12,697 bases of DNA from Paraglomus occultum. Taxonomy: Eukaryota; Glomeromycota; Glomeromycetes; Paraglomerales; Paraglomeraceae. Location of the stretch: contig CAJVPJ010001065.1 of the NCBI GenBank assembly GCA_910592205.1, positions 1 through 12,697 on the forward strand, written 5' to 3'. The position numbers were made by a program, and so were the translations under genes. Each line of letters begins with the position of its first letter. Positions within the stretch are counted from its first letter, which is position 1. The notes under the pieces were generated by a model that saw only the letters and a list, made by a program, of their open reading frames with translations, was not told the DNA's origin and did no database searches. Positions 1 through 8,097 of this stretch are shown piece after piece.

Positions 1-75
1 CAGTTGTATCCCACCTCGAATATATCCCCAAAAAAGTTCTGTCCCAAAGTGGGGATATAAACGAGGTATGACTGT
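1..75. repeat. Imperfect palindrome, transposon-end-like
   Basis: The left arm at about 7-30 (TATCCCACCTCG then AATATATCCCCA) pairs with 50-71 (TGGGGATATA then AACGAGGTATGA), with a spacer of about 19 nt. The first bases are CAGT, and ACTGTA follows the right arm. Pogo/Tigger-type ends usually begin with CAGT and insert at TA, and other ends in this window (6795, 10517) also contain an internal palindrome, so this is probably one terminus or a very short non-autonomous element. The base before position 1 is not visible, so the target duplication cannot be checked. Confidence 0.45.
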
Positions 76-85
76 ATCATGTTAT

Positions 86-600
86 TTTTATCTATCGCTA
101 TAGTTAACCTATTCTTTGTTGGTTAGTGCATTAATGCTGTGCATCATATGTTATGACCTAACATGTTGACTGTACTGTATATGACCTGATTGAAATAGCA
201 TGTTTTATGTTTATATGACCTAATCTTTTTAATCTATTGCAAATAGTAACTAAACGGCCCGTCTCCCATATTAATATCCCAGAAATTAGGTTTTTGCCAA
301 AAAGGATAATTACTTTTCAATCAGATCATGTAGCATTGTTTAAATAAAGACGCAATATAAAAGAATGCATTCCCGCGTTTGTTGCGACTCGCAAGCCATT
401 TGAAATATCTTTTAAAGTTATCGTTAACATTATTGTGCTTGTGTGTCGGAAGTGAGTATATACGTGCAACCTCACTCACAAGTGTTGGTGTTCTTCGCTG
501 TTTCCGATTAATACTAACGTTATCGGTTTACGATATGCCGAATATTTGCGAATAGCATAATAGACGTTGTCAATTTGAGTTTGTTCTACGTTGGTAATCT
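86..600. other. AT-rich stretch, no gene seen
   Basis: No reading frame of note was found on either strand. The right-hand part (about 420-600) probably belongs to the Tc1-like element that follows: an ATG at 535 opens a very short frame where the transposase N-terminus would be expected, but it is broken at once. I could not find a left terminal repeat matching the element's clear right terminus at 1942-1965. Confidence 0.4.
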
Positions 601-1057
601 TTTCGTAAGGAATCCATTCAAGCCTTAAGTACCAATGCATCAAGAGCATTAGCTCAATATGTTCGGGAGATTCATCTATTTCTACAAGGACATTAGCAAC
701 AATGTTACTTTCGAGTGGAGTGGATGTATCTTATAGAACAGTAGGAAGGCATTTGGAGCAAAGCGGTTATCAAAAAAGCCTTCCAAGAGCAACACCAATG
801 TTGACTGAAAATCATAAACATCGGCGTGTAGAGTGGGCTCAAAATCATCTTAATGATGATTGGGATAATACATTGTTTACGGATGAGACTGCATTTCAGC
901 CTAATACTGTAGAGCGCTGGCATAAAGGACAACCACCTACACGTTGTATGCCGAAGGATCGAACAAGATCTTCCCTCTGCATAAATGGTAAAACAAGTTT
1001 ATACTGTTTTTCAGAAATAATGGATGCAAAATTTTATGTAGACATACTCCGGTGTAA

Positions 1058-1592
1058 ACTACAGTGGACTCTCCCTAAGTGCATGATCCCTAAGTGCATT
1101 ATCTCTCTAAGTGCAGGAAATAATCTGGTCCCATGTTGGGTATGGGATAAGCCTATTCTATAAGTGCACGATATTTGTTGGCCCTTATATGTAAAAAATT
1201 CTCCCCAGTGCATGATCTAAAATTTATAGATCATTTCCATTTAAGTACTAGTACTGCTGATCAGTCGCTATCACTCTTTAATCTTCTGATCTCTTAGAGA
1301 ATGCCTAAAATTAAAAGAACTACATTAACGAACGAGCAAAAATTGCTTGTTTTCAAATACAAAGACAGTAACCCCAATGCTATCCATGTAAATGTTTTTC
1401 AACTCTAACAGTCTTTTTCTTAATAAAGAATCCCAATAAACGGTTTTGAGTATTTACCACTGCAACATTAGTATTTACGTCTGTTGTTTGTTGATTTATT
1501 TTATTATATTATTATATAGTATCACGTGAATTCAATATTACTGGTTCTCCCTAAATGCAGGTTTCTCTCCAAGTGCAGACATTGACCTCGGT
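1058..1592 (+). mobile_element. Pogo/Tigger-like deletion derivative nested in Tc1
   Basis: This sequence separates the two halves of the Tc1 transposase (VDIL before, TSVPTTRRFQQDN after). It begins TA-CAGTGGACTCTCCC, the usual TA target and CAGT start of pogo-type elements. The left end carries a motif of the form CTCTCCCTAAGTGCA in several copies (about 1069-1120, and weaker ones near 1160 and 1200). The right end carries CTCCCTAAATGCAGG and CTCTCCAAGTGCAG (about 1548-1580). Inside is the N-terminus of a psq/CENP-B-type transposase followed by AT-rich sequence with AATAAA near 1422, so most of the coding region has been deleted. The right boundary is not exact, because no clean second TA copy is visible. 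Confidence 0.65.
1301..1408 (+). pseudogene. N-terminal fragment of a Tigger/pogo transposase
   Basis: A 35-codon frame starts MPKIKRTTLTNEQKLLVF and continues KYKDSNPNAIHV before TAA. The basic start followed by LTNEQKLLVFKYKDSNP is the style of the CENP-B N-terminal (pipsqueak) helix-turn-helix found at the beginning of Tigger transposases. The rest of that roughly 500-residue protein, including the DDE domain, is absent. It lies inside the element that interrupts the Tc1 transposase, so it marks that element as an internally deleted copy. Identification rests on a short stretch. Confidence 0.6.
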
Positions 1593-1941
1593 CCCGACGA
1601 CCCGGCGGTTTCAACAAGACAACGACCCAAAACATACAAGCCACCTCGCTAAAAATTTTCTTCGGAATAATATGCCTGAAGTTATAGACTGACCTTCTAA
1701 TAGTCCTGACCTAAATCCAATAGAAAAAAAAATGCCTCAAAATATTAGCGTTTTATGGTTGAAGAGTGGGATGATATTCCACAATCAGCTCTAATGATTA
1801 ATGAAACGCTGTCATAGAAAATAACGGAGAACGCATTCCATACTGATTTTTTTTAATAAAATCTGCTGGTTTCAGCTTTCAAAGATATAATTTTCATCCC
1901 ATTTGCACGATTAGTTCTTGCGTAATGTGTAAATTTGTAAT

Positions 1942-1967
1942 CCCGGTTTTTTTTGTCCCACACTGTA
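1942..1967. repeat. Right terminus of the Tc1-like element
   Basis: Read on the minus strand, this is TA-CAGTGTGGGAC followed by a run of A and CCGGG. CAGTG start, GGGACAAAAAA body and flanking TA are typical of fungal and animal Tc1 ends. It lies about 115 nt past the last recognisable transposase codons, as expected. TA at 1966-1967 would be the target duplication. The matching left terminus was not found. Confidence 0.7.
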
Positions 1968-3276
1968 TGAAACGCGATTAATTTTATACGTTGTCCGTGT
2001 CTACTATCACTGGCATATTGACATTGCCGGGAAGGGAAAGCTTACAAGTCAAGTTATGCATAGCCAACCATTTTTTTAAACCGATTTGAATACAGCCCAT
2101 AGTCTAACTTGATATCTAGTGAGAATTACTGTAGTAGCCATACTATGATTCACAATATCTACTTAGCGCATGGTAATTGGAATTGGGAGAGCGTAAATAT
2201 TCCTGATCCAAAATTGAGCCGCCAAAGCACTTACAATTTACGATTATCGTGATAAAAATAGTGCTATGCAATAAACTCATGATCCCGATAATATAACAAG
2301 CAGCGCTAATAGCACTTTATTATAGAAAGTACACTTTTTTAGCAATTGAATTGATGATAAATTTAATAATCTGAACGTGTAGAAATTCGTGAACGTTTTT
2401 TTTCGCAGTACAGTTTTTCTTTCGCGATGAGGTTATGTCTAATTCAGATGGATATAGATATTTAACATGACTTATAATAAAATACTCTTGGATTGCCTGT
2501 AATTTATCGTATTTTATATGTAACAAAATGTCTATTTGCGGTGCATCAAAATTATGGACAATAAGACTGAAGTTCATTGTTTGTGTTTGGAAAATCAATA
2601 ACTGTATGGTTTGTCGTTGTTTTTTCGAGTGGATGTCTTAACATTAAATAATTGTTCCAATTAAAGAATACTTATTATCATTGATATCAAATAGTTTGGC
2701 AATTCATAATATCATTGATGACGCTATTCAAATTCTCTCACTCGGTTGTAAGCAGAATCAAAGTCAGTTAACTACAATTATGTGTGTAGTACTATGTGGC
2801 ATTTTCTCACCCATTAATGACTGCAACAAGTAGGTATATTAATATTAATATCGATATCTGAATGCTTAGCTTGACGCAGAGGATATACTTTCCTCAGTAT
2901 AGTCATATTATTGAAGTGGGAGAATATAGCAACTGTCCCTCTTCTTTCTGTGACAATTGAGGCTAATCAGTACAGCATCATACACTTTTCTATATATAAT
3001 TTGCACGGGTATTAAAAAAGAGTATTGACTTGTGCGAGTTATCGGTTTTGAGCAGTGTCGAAATTCCGAGGTTTGGTTGCAGTAAGAGAAGCATAAACTC
3101 TGCGTTGTAGGAATATGGCCATGGTAAGCGGAGATAATAAGCAAGTTCGATATATCGCGGGATTCAATTTTTGAACCGGAACTAATATTTATTAAAAGAT
3201 TGTCATCCAAGAGTGGCAATAAATCATTATATTATATTATACTATATTACAACTTTGATTAAATAACATCGGGAGT
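1968..3276. other. Intergenic AT-rich region, no supported gene
   Basis: The open frames here (for example minus 2320-2598 and minus 2908-3219) have no recognisable motif and biased AT-rich composition. The second lies directly downstream of the F-box gene on the same strand and contains PLLDDNLLINISS, which might be an LRR-like scrap, but no splice arrangement joins it convincingly. A TTATATTATATTATACTATATTA microsatellite-like run lies at 3226-3250, in the 3' flank of the F-box gene. Confidence 0.5.
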
Positions 3277-4616
3277 TCAGCTCGCTTTACCATAGAGTAT
3301 ACTCCCCTTATTCGACACAGAAGTTGCCCAATATTGTAACTTTGGCTCAGCCCATCCGATTATCCGTACATCTCGTAATTTATGAAAATCCGCCTTCATC
3401 ACCGGTCCAAACACTTTCGTCGACGCATTTTTACAATACATGATTTTTAGCATTTTCAATTCAAGACAAGTAGCAAGTGCCGTCAACGAAGACCCTGCAA
3501 AATCAACGTTCGCAAACACTACATATATAAGACTCTCTGATTGAGATGAAAGAGCGGGTTCTATTACAGATACAAGTTTCGGCGGGCATTCACCAAGATA
3601 GAAAGAATTAAGGGCATTTTGCGATCTAATCAAGTCAGTTACGCATTTTGCTTCCTTAGCACGAGTATACTCGCTTCCTCCTGGACATCCTATATTTATG
3701 CGAATATGTTTCTGCATACAAATGAATCGTGTTAACCATTGCTGTACACTTGAACATAGAACCATCACGACCTGCAAAGTCTTACCAGATTTTTACAAGC
3801 TGTCGACAATCCAGTAAATAATTTTTCGCGCGAAGCGTTTACAAATCCATTATATAAAATTCTCAACTCCCTCAAAGGTGCAAGAAACTCCCTATGACTC
3901 TCAGCTAACAAGATAGCATATGTACCACCATCGTCCCAGTCTTCTGTTTCCCTCGATCTAATAATCAAATTTATGATCCTAACTTTTTGTTTAATGAACG
4001 TACGCAATAACGCGCCTATAACAATCGAATGGTTGGCGTTTGATCGAGACAGCGCTAACGATGACATGGTGTAGGTAAGCTGTGCAACCATATCTCCATC
4101 CTCATCGTCATTGTTATCGTCATCCTTGAACCAACGGTTCTGCGCTGCTTTCCTTCTATACAGCCTTGACGCATGCTCCATCCATGATTTGATTCCCAAA
4201 ACCATAGCGCAGTAATCCAACTCTTTTAGAAATGTGCAATACTTGAATAGCGCTTTACTCTTCGGCAAAACTAGGCCAAACTGCGAAATGGTGTTTCGAT
4301 CTTCTTCGTCCAGACAACTCATATAAACCCCAACGATCTGCCTAGCTAATAGCGTATCCGTTGGAAGCGACAATCCATGGAATGGTGCTCTCCAGATAAA
4401 AGTGACTACGCTCTGACACCAGTAGTGATTTACCAGCATGCAAGAAAACAAGTCCGTTAAGCGAGACAAATGACGCTGTATAGGTAATGGCAACGGCGAA
4501 CTTGAAAAGGATTGGGAATTTGGAAGATCTGATACAGTAGCTAGGTCTATCGCTGACTGCTCAGGTAGATAAGAGAAGATTTTGAGAAGGATTTCCGTAG
4601 GTAGAAAGGAAGCCAT
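3277..4616 (-). CDS. F-box / leucine-rich-repeat protein (two-part frame)
   Basis: This is a predicted substrate adaptor of an SCF ubiquitin ligase. The F-box would bind Skp1 and the C-terminal leucine-rich repeats would choose the substrate. The start MASFLPTEILLKIFSYL is the first F-box helix. The second half (DLFSCMLVNHYWCQSVV, residues 55-71, then TFIWRAPF) follows an unusual insertion of about 35 Ser/Pro/Leu-rich residues. An acidic run DDDNNDDEDGD sits at residues 165-175. The first frame covers 4616-3786 (277 codons). The second covers 3771-3277 (164 codons) and shows repeat-like leucine spacing (LIRSQNALNSFYL, CLELKMLKIMYCKNA). They are joined across 3785-3772, which reads GTAAGACTTTGCAG on the coding strand. 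Removing these 14 nt restores one frame of 441 residues, a usual length for such proteins. Without removal, translation stops after 283 residues. F-box genes of this style are massively expanded in Glomeromycotina. No substrate can be predicted, and it could be a recent pseudogene. Confidence 0.8.
3772..3785 (-). other. 14-nt intron-like spacer or frameshift point
   Basis: The coding strand reads GTAAGACTTTGCAG between AAT CTG and GTC GTG ATG. It has a perfect GTAAG donor start and a TTGCAG acceptor end, and removing 14 nt restores the reading frame in phase 0. Fungal introns are rarely shorter than about 40 nt, so this may instead be a coincidental frame break in a decaying gene. A different intron that uses other sites was not found. 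Confidence 0.4.
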
Positions 4617-4979
4617 TGTGTCTGGTAGAAAGTTTCCCTCTTTTGTCCTTTTCTTTTAAATCAAAATATAACGAACTGATTAATAATTATAATTGCATTT
4701 GCGTTTGTCGAAAGCCCGGGTCTCAATATTTATCTTTCGCCATGCATGGAGTTTTTTGTGCTTTCATGTTTGCAAAGTGGCCAAGAATGTTGGCGTGCCA
4801 CTCACGCAAAGTTTGTGTTGCTGCGGTGGAACATAGTGTATTAATAGTAACTGACACCTACATATCCAGTTGTGTGACATCTCGCCTGATCCGCGTTTGT
4901 GCTACGTCGGTACACTGACATTCGCGTGAAAGTTACTTATTCCCACTGTATATTCTTTGATCAGTCGCTTATATTGCAG
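4617..4979. other. Upstream flank of F-box gene, possible bidirectional promoter region
   Basis: This lies between the divergent F-box start (4616, minus) and the first exon-like sequence of the tentative gene at 4980. An open plus-strand frame from an ATG at 4743 (MHGVFCAFMFAKWPRML) runs to 4918, but it has no recognisable motif and cannot be joined with confidence to the frame beginning at 4980. A TTGCAG acceptor-like site ends at 4979. The sequence is noticeably less AT-rich than the rest of the window. Confidence 0.3.
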
Positions 4980-5510
4980 TATTGATAGTAATAAGTGAGC
5001 AAACTTCCGGGCTTGTCACTGTTGCAAAATGCCTTTCCGTTACAATTAGATTGCAACAACTATACACAAGTAACAGTAATACTCAACGTTGACAAGAAGC
5101 GTAATTTACGCAATAACCCATCAATTACTCAAGCGGAAGCGGGTCATTCTCTACTTCGATATTCTTATCTCCTGTCTGGTAATAGTGCTTCAAGAGTGTC
5201 ATTACGGGAGGGGGCTCTCTCGGCATTCGGTAATGGAAAATGGTTCGAATGCATTCTTGAGGATTATTTGCGAATTCAAAGTCTGGTATGTCATGCATGA
5301 TCTGTGTTGCTTGAATACGTTTGACAAGTGGAATACAGATGGTATAAACTCTAGCTACACAAAGGATGAAAACAATCAGAACAGCAAATTGCTCTACGAG
5401 GGAATGTGACTGCTTCGGTTTCTTTGTCCAATGACAAAAGTAATATTAGGAACCAATCTTTAGAAATCGGACGAGAATTGCTTGCTATTATAAATACGCT
5501 CGTCTCCTGA
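4980..5510 (+). CDS. Tentative spliced gene, product not recognised
   Basis: Three frames join with GT-AG signals. Exon-like 4980-5069 follows a TTGCAG acceptor and encodes VISEQTSGLVTVAKCLSVTI and RLQQLYT. Intron 5070-5133 (GTAACA...CAAG, 64 nt) leads to 5134-5285, encoding EAGHSLLRYSYLLSGNSAS and then GKWFECILEDYLRIQSL. Intron 5286 to 5384 has a perfect GTATGT donor and leads to 5385-5510, encoding QIALRGNVTASVSLSNDKS and ending GRELLAIINTLVS, stop. An alternative acceptor at 5364 would give a shorter tail (DENNQNSKLLYEGM). The joined product looks helical, reminiscent of TPR/HEAT-type proteins, but I do not recognise it. The true start was not found; exons upstream of 4980 would be needed. 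Both introns keep frame, which is the main support. Confidence 0.35.
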
Positions 5511-5726
5511 CTCAGTATGTCTTGTTCGAGTGCACGCGAACCTCTTGGGCTGGGATCTGGGGACGTCCGTTTGATCACTATTGACACCGCACCTTAGAGT
5601 GTGAATCAACGGATGACATTATAATTTGTCAATGTTGTATACTAGCGAAATCGGATGGGTAAAAAGACGAGCGAATTCAAACGCTGCTACAGAAGATAAG
5701 TTTGGAGGCTGAATAAATTGGTTCAG
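5511..5726. other. No supported gene
   Basis: The region after the stop at 5508-5510 keeps an open frame beyond it (SMSCSSAREPLGLGSGDVR) as far as about 5595. This could be a read-past tail or chance. No poly(A) signal or further exon could be placed. A minus-strand frame at 5351-5587 is antisense to the tentative exon and has no recognisable content. Confidence 0.25.
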
Positions 5727-6263
5727 ATGTCGAGATATTCGCTTACTTATGGGATGGACTATGATATTAGGGTAACCATTCATGTCGCAATTGCGGTATT
5801 CTTTGTTCTATGAATTTGTCTTGGTTATTTGTTTTTTGCTAATTCACTTCCATTTCTATAAATCGAGAATTGCTTTATAAGATGGAACACCCCGTTCAAA
5901 AACTCGGGTTTAAAGTATATGCGTTGGAGAAGGGAATTTAGGTGTGCAAAAATGGGAGTGTGGTTCCGCACATCAAATATAATAATGACGGGACTTGTTC
6001 ACGCTCGCAATTCTTGGCCTTCGTTTACATTCTGCGGCTGTTACTTAATATGAGGTGTATCTGACTTTATTCAGGCGAAAAGAGCAGACTTGGAAAAGAT
6101 TGCGGATCGGCCTCAAAGGCTAAGAATGAAAACTATTCCACACAGTCGATATGATGTGGCTGACACACTTGTATATGGCAATTTTATTTCCTTTGTGGGA
6201 ATGCCCTTAAACTTGCAGCATACAACTTACGGCTCCGTAACGATGCCATACCATGGAATGTAG
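5727..6263 (+). CDS. Tentative small spliced gene, product not recognised
   Basis: An ATG at 5727 opens MSRYSLTYGMDYDIR (to 5771), followed by a GTAACC donor, a TGCTAATTC branch-like site at about 5838 and an acceptor ending TATAAG at 5881. The next piece, 5882-5914, encodes MEHPVQKLGFK before a GTATAT donor. The acceptor TTTATTCAG at 6074 opens a 62-codon frame with AKRADLEKIADRPQRLRMK, IPHSRYDVADTLVYGNFISF and a stop at 6261-6263. All junctions are in phase 0, giving about 88 residues. A further 48-nt GTATAT...TTGCAG intron inside the last exon is possible. The composition is protein-like, but open frames of this size arise by chance, and no family was recognised. Confidence 0.25.
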
Positions 6264-6500
6264 TCGTGTATTGACTATTCATAACACTTTGAAACACTGT
6301 GGAGTTTTATTCTTCCAAGATCGGGCAGGTATGAGATCAACTTTTTATCGTCTCTCCAGGCTTTTCATCAAAGGGTTCAACATCAGTTGACTTCTTACTG
6401 CCTGTTCTCTCGCAATGTATTATTACTAGGCATTCTTGTCATGAAGCGACCATCGCATCTATACAGGCTTCAAATAACATTCTTCAATGTCTAATGGAAT
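6264..6500 (+). other. Overlapping open frames, possible exon remnants
   Basis: Two plus-strand frames stay open together. One is from about 6287 to 6506 (SFILPRSGRYEINFLSSLQ, then VQHQLTSYCLFSRNVLLLG). The other is from about 6336 to 6500 (SPGFSSKGSTSVDFLLPVLS, ending NNILQCLME, stop). CTCTCCAG at 6353-6360 could be an acceptor and CAG-GTATGA at 6327 a donor. They may be further exons of the preceding tentative gene, but I cannot choose between frames. Confidence 0.2.
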
Positions 6501-6794
6501 AAGATTTGAGCTTGCCCTTCTTAGTATTAGCAAGTGCTTGCAAAGTCTGTGTGTATGTTTTAGTGTTTGTTTGGTGCAGTGTGATCATCTTACACTGTAT
6601 GCCACCCAGTAGTAGTAGTAGCAGGAGGTCCTGGACAGGGCAAGACAATGTTGATGATGTGCAGCTTGATGTCAGTATGCAGTTGATTGTGGGAGCTGCA
6701 CGTTTGGACAAACTGTGTGTTTGCTATTGCCTGGGATCTCTATCTCCAGAGCAGCCAGCTGCAGGTGCCAGAGTTTGAACTATGGGGGATACTA
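6501..6794. other. GC-richer block with CAG/GTA-rich tracts, possible repeat
   Basis: This block ends exactly at the TA before the Tigger terminus at 6795. It contains GTAGTAGTAGTAG at 6610-6622, CAGCAGCC/CAGCTGCAGG tracts at 6750-6768, and a longer open plus frame (6506-6778) whose translation is low in complexity and Cys/Val/Ser-rich. The base composition differs sharply from both sides. I see no RNA polymerase III box that would make it a SINE. Its nature is unknown. Confidence 0.3.
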
Positions 6795-7395
6795 CACAGT
6801 GAAAGTCGATATAACGGATTCCTCGGTGCAGACATAAAATCCGTTATATCGTAACAATCCGTTTTATTTGGAAACCGATGTAGCAAACTCAAAAAATGTT
6901 CAATAAAGCGGTTTTTATTTATTAGTTAATATTTATTAAGCTTGTTAATGTAAAAGTGTATTCATCAATAATCAAAAACGAGAAAGTGATCAAGATTCGT
7001 TTGTTTCTTTTGCATTAACTTTTTTAGAACTATTTCTCTCTTCAACCTGTTCAAACTATATATACAACTAGCGTCTATCTCAAAATCATTTTGATTAATA
7101 AAATCGACAAGCGTTGTGATACATTCTATTGCATTACTGATGGAAACCTCTTCTTTCAATTCTGAGTCTGACTCATCTCCCGCTCCCACTCCTCTTACAA
7201 CATCAGCAATATCTTTAACACTTGCTTCTTCTTCATATTCCGCATTATCGTCACAACGAATATACTCACCAGCAGAAAGGGGATCCGAAATAGGAAGTTG
7301 GATAATTAAATCCAGAACACTAAGGAAAAAACTTCGAGATCAAACTATCTTCAGACATTTCTTCACGGAACTCAGAAAGTCCGAAAATTCAGCCG
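6795..7395 (-). mobile_element. Truncated Tigger (pogo-family) element, 3' half
   Basis: The outer end is TA (6793-6794) then CACAGTGAAAGTCGATATAACG. An exact 14-nt inverted pair, CGATATAACGGATT at 6807-6820 and its complement at 6838-6851, sits inside the terminus. The transposase C-terminus runs away from it on the minus strand, so this is the 3' end of the element. The other half is missing: at about 7395-7407 the sequence passes directly into an unrelated pseudogene, which suggests truncation by deletion or recombination. Confidence 0.75.
6965..7340 (-). pseudogene. Tigger transposase C-terminal fragment
   Basis: On the minus strand a frame open from about 7340 reads VLDLIIQLPISDPLSAGEYI, RCDDNAEYEEEASVKDIADV, then an acidic linker DESDSELKEEVSIS, AIECITTLVDFINQ and KKLMQKKQTNLDHFL before the stop at 6965. 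The order acidic LPISDPLSA...EYI...EEE, then a helical stretch, then a basic tail ending in a TxLDxFL-like motif is the C-terminus of Tigger/CENP-B-like transposases. No ATG starts the fragment. Upstream the frame is closed by a stop near 7343, and a second frame (SEFREEMSEDSLISKFF) indicates a frameshift. The catalytic DDE domain is absent, so it is dead. The shorter frame starting at 7189 would need a GTG start and is not a real start. Confidence 0.8.
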
Positions 7396-7407
7396 GGGGA
7401 CCCTGCT

Positions 7408-8047
7408 AAAACAGTCATAGGAAGAAAGATGCGGGAAAAATCGCACAGTTAATAGCTGACGGCATTCAGGGTGATACCCAATCGGGTGTCAAAATTACTC
7501 CTTCCAATGAGATTACATCTGCGCCTCCCTGCCCACAGTTCTATTGTTTTCTTTAGCTAAATTATTCGATAAAGCAACTGTTGCTGAAATCTGGCGCGAT
7601 TCGTGCTAATCAGGAAGAGATTTTACGCTGGTATTATTATGGAGAAGGATCTTAATTAAGGTTAGAATAGTTATATAAAATGGTAAAGGAAAAATTGGCG
7701 AAAAAAAGGCAAAAGGGAATAATCTATGATAAAATATTGGAAGACATAGGTTTACAACTCCAGAAATTTCATGCCAGAAAACTGTAAGAATATATACATT
7801 ATTTGCTAATTTAGATATAGACAAAATTAAGTATATCACGACTTATCGTTATAGTGCAAATTCTATTTTAAAGCTAGTTGATGATAAAGTTCAAGATAGT
7901 TTCGCCGGGCAGGAATCGCATCACATAATGCAAAAGGACTTGCCTTCGACTCCTGAACTTTCCACCGACCTCCCTGCCAAAACTCCATTACCGATTTTCC
8001 CAGCTCAGAAACATCTGCCTCCTCTAAGTACCGGCAAACTATACTAA
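7408..8047 (+). pseudogene. Decayed member of a Rhizophagus-type multicopy protein family
   Basis: Segments in shifting frames form one ordered protein. About 7408-7556 gives KDAGKIAQLIADGIQGDTQS. About 7553-7605 gives LAKLFDKATVAEI. A frameshift near 7598 leads to IRANQEEILRWYYYGEG. About 7679-7735 gives NGKGKIGEKKAKG and then, shifted, IIYDKILED. A frame open from about 7736 to the stop at 8045 gives FTTPEISCQKTVRIYTLF, NLDIDKIKYITTYRYSANSI and a Pro-rich tail (TDLPAKTPLPIFPAQKHLPP). I recall the combination LFDKATVAEIRAxRANQEEIL-WYYYG with a KIY.LF...KIKYI..YSAN block from many hypothetical proteins of Rhizophagus irregularis; this is from memory. Function is unknown. At least three frameshifts and no start codon make it a pseudogene. 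Confidence 0.7.
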
Positions 8048-8054
8048 TACAAAA

Positions 8055-8097
8055 TCAGATTATTAATCTATCGCGAGGAACTTTCAGATTATTAATC
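8055..8097. repeat. Exact 14-nt direct repeat
   Basis: TCAGATTATTAATC occurs at 8055-8068 and again at 8084-8097, separated by 15 nt, between the pseudogene stop and the GET1 start. It could be a small duplication footprint or a chance AT-rich repeat in the GET1 upstream region. Confidence 0.5.

Larger units (their letters stand above)
605..1850 (+). pseudogene. Tc1/mariner (DD34E) transposase pseudogene, interrupted
   Basis: This is a decayed cut-and-paste transposase. About 607-690 encodes an HTH-like stretch (ALSTNASRALAQYVREIH). A frameshift leads into the frame SISTRTLATMLLSSGVDVSY, and the main open piece runs from 702 to about 1058. It contains the first catalytic Asp in LFTDETAFQ. 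After a foreign insertion the same protein resumes at about 1593 with RRFQQDNDPKHTS (second Asp) and SPDLNPIE (catalytic Glu). I count 34 residues between the last two, the Tc1 spacing. An in-frame TGA at about 1690 replaces the Trp expected before PSNSPDLNPIE. A frameshift after NPIE precedes RFMVEEWDDIPQSALMINET, and another stop lies near 1816. All three catalytic residues survive, but the frame is broken at least four times, so it cannot be functional. Confidence 0.9.

Noticed and set aside
705-932. Minus-strand open frame over the Tc1 transposase
   Set aside because: It is antisense to a clearly recognised transposase frame and has no motif of its own.
1059-1163. End of the 702-1163 frame as part of the Tc1 protein
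   Set aside because: After VDILRCK the frame enters the nested Tigger-like element by chance; the real continuation of the protein is at about 1593.
2320-2598. Minus-strand frame of 92 codons
   Set aside because: AT-rich, no recognisable motif, no splice partners; consistent with chance in AT-rich DNA.
2908-3219. Minus-strand frame downstream of the F-box gene as its last exon
   Set aside because: It begins without ATG, and the stretch PLLDDNLLINISS is only faintly LRR-like; no in-frame donor-acceptor pair joins it convincingly to the exon ending at 3277.
5089-5409. Plus-strand 106-codon frame
   Set aside because: It overlaps the tentative spliced exons in another frame, crosses both predicted introns, and its composition is less protein-like.
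5351-5587. Minus-strand 78-codon frame
   Set aside because: Antisense to the tentative last exon of the 4980-5510 gene; no recognisable content.
6740-6780. tRNA or SINE B-box (GAGTTTGAACT)
   Set aside because: It departs from the GGTTCGANNCC consensus and no A box or cloverleaf was found at the right distance.
7116-7409. Plus-strand Ser/Thr-rich 97-codon frame
   Set aside because: It is the antisense of the Tigger transposase acidic linker, which explains the serine-rich translation.
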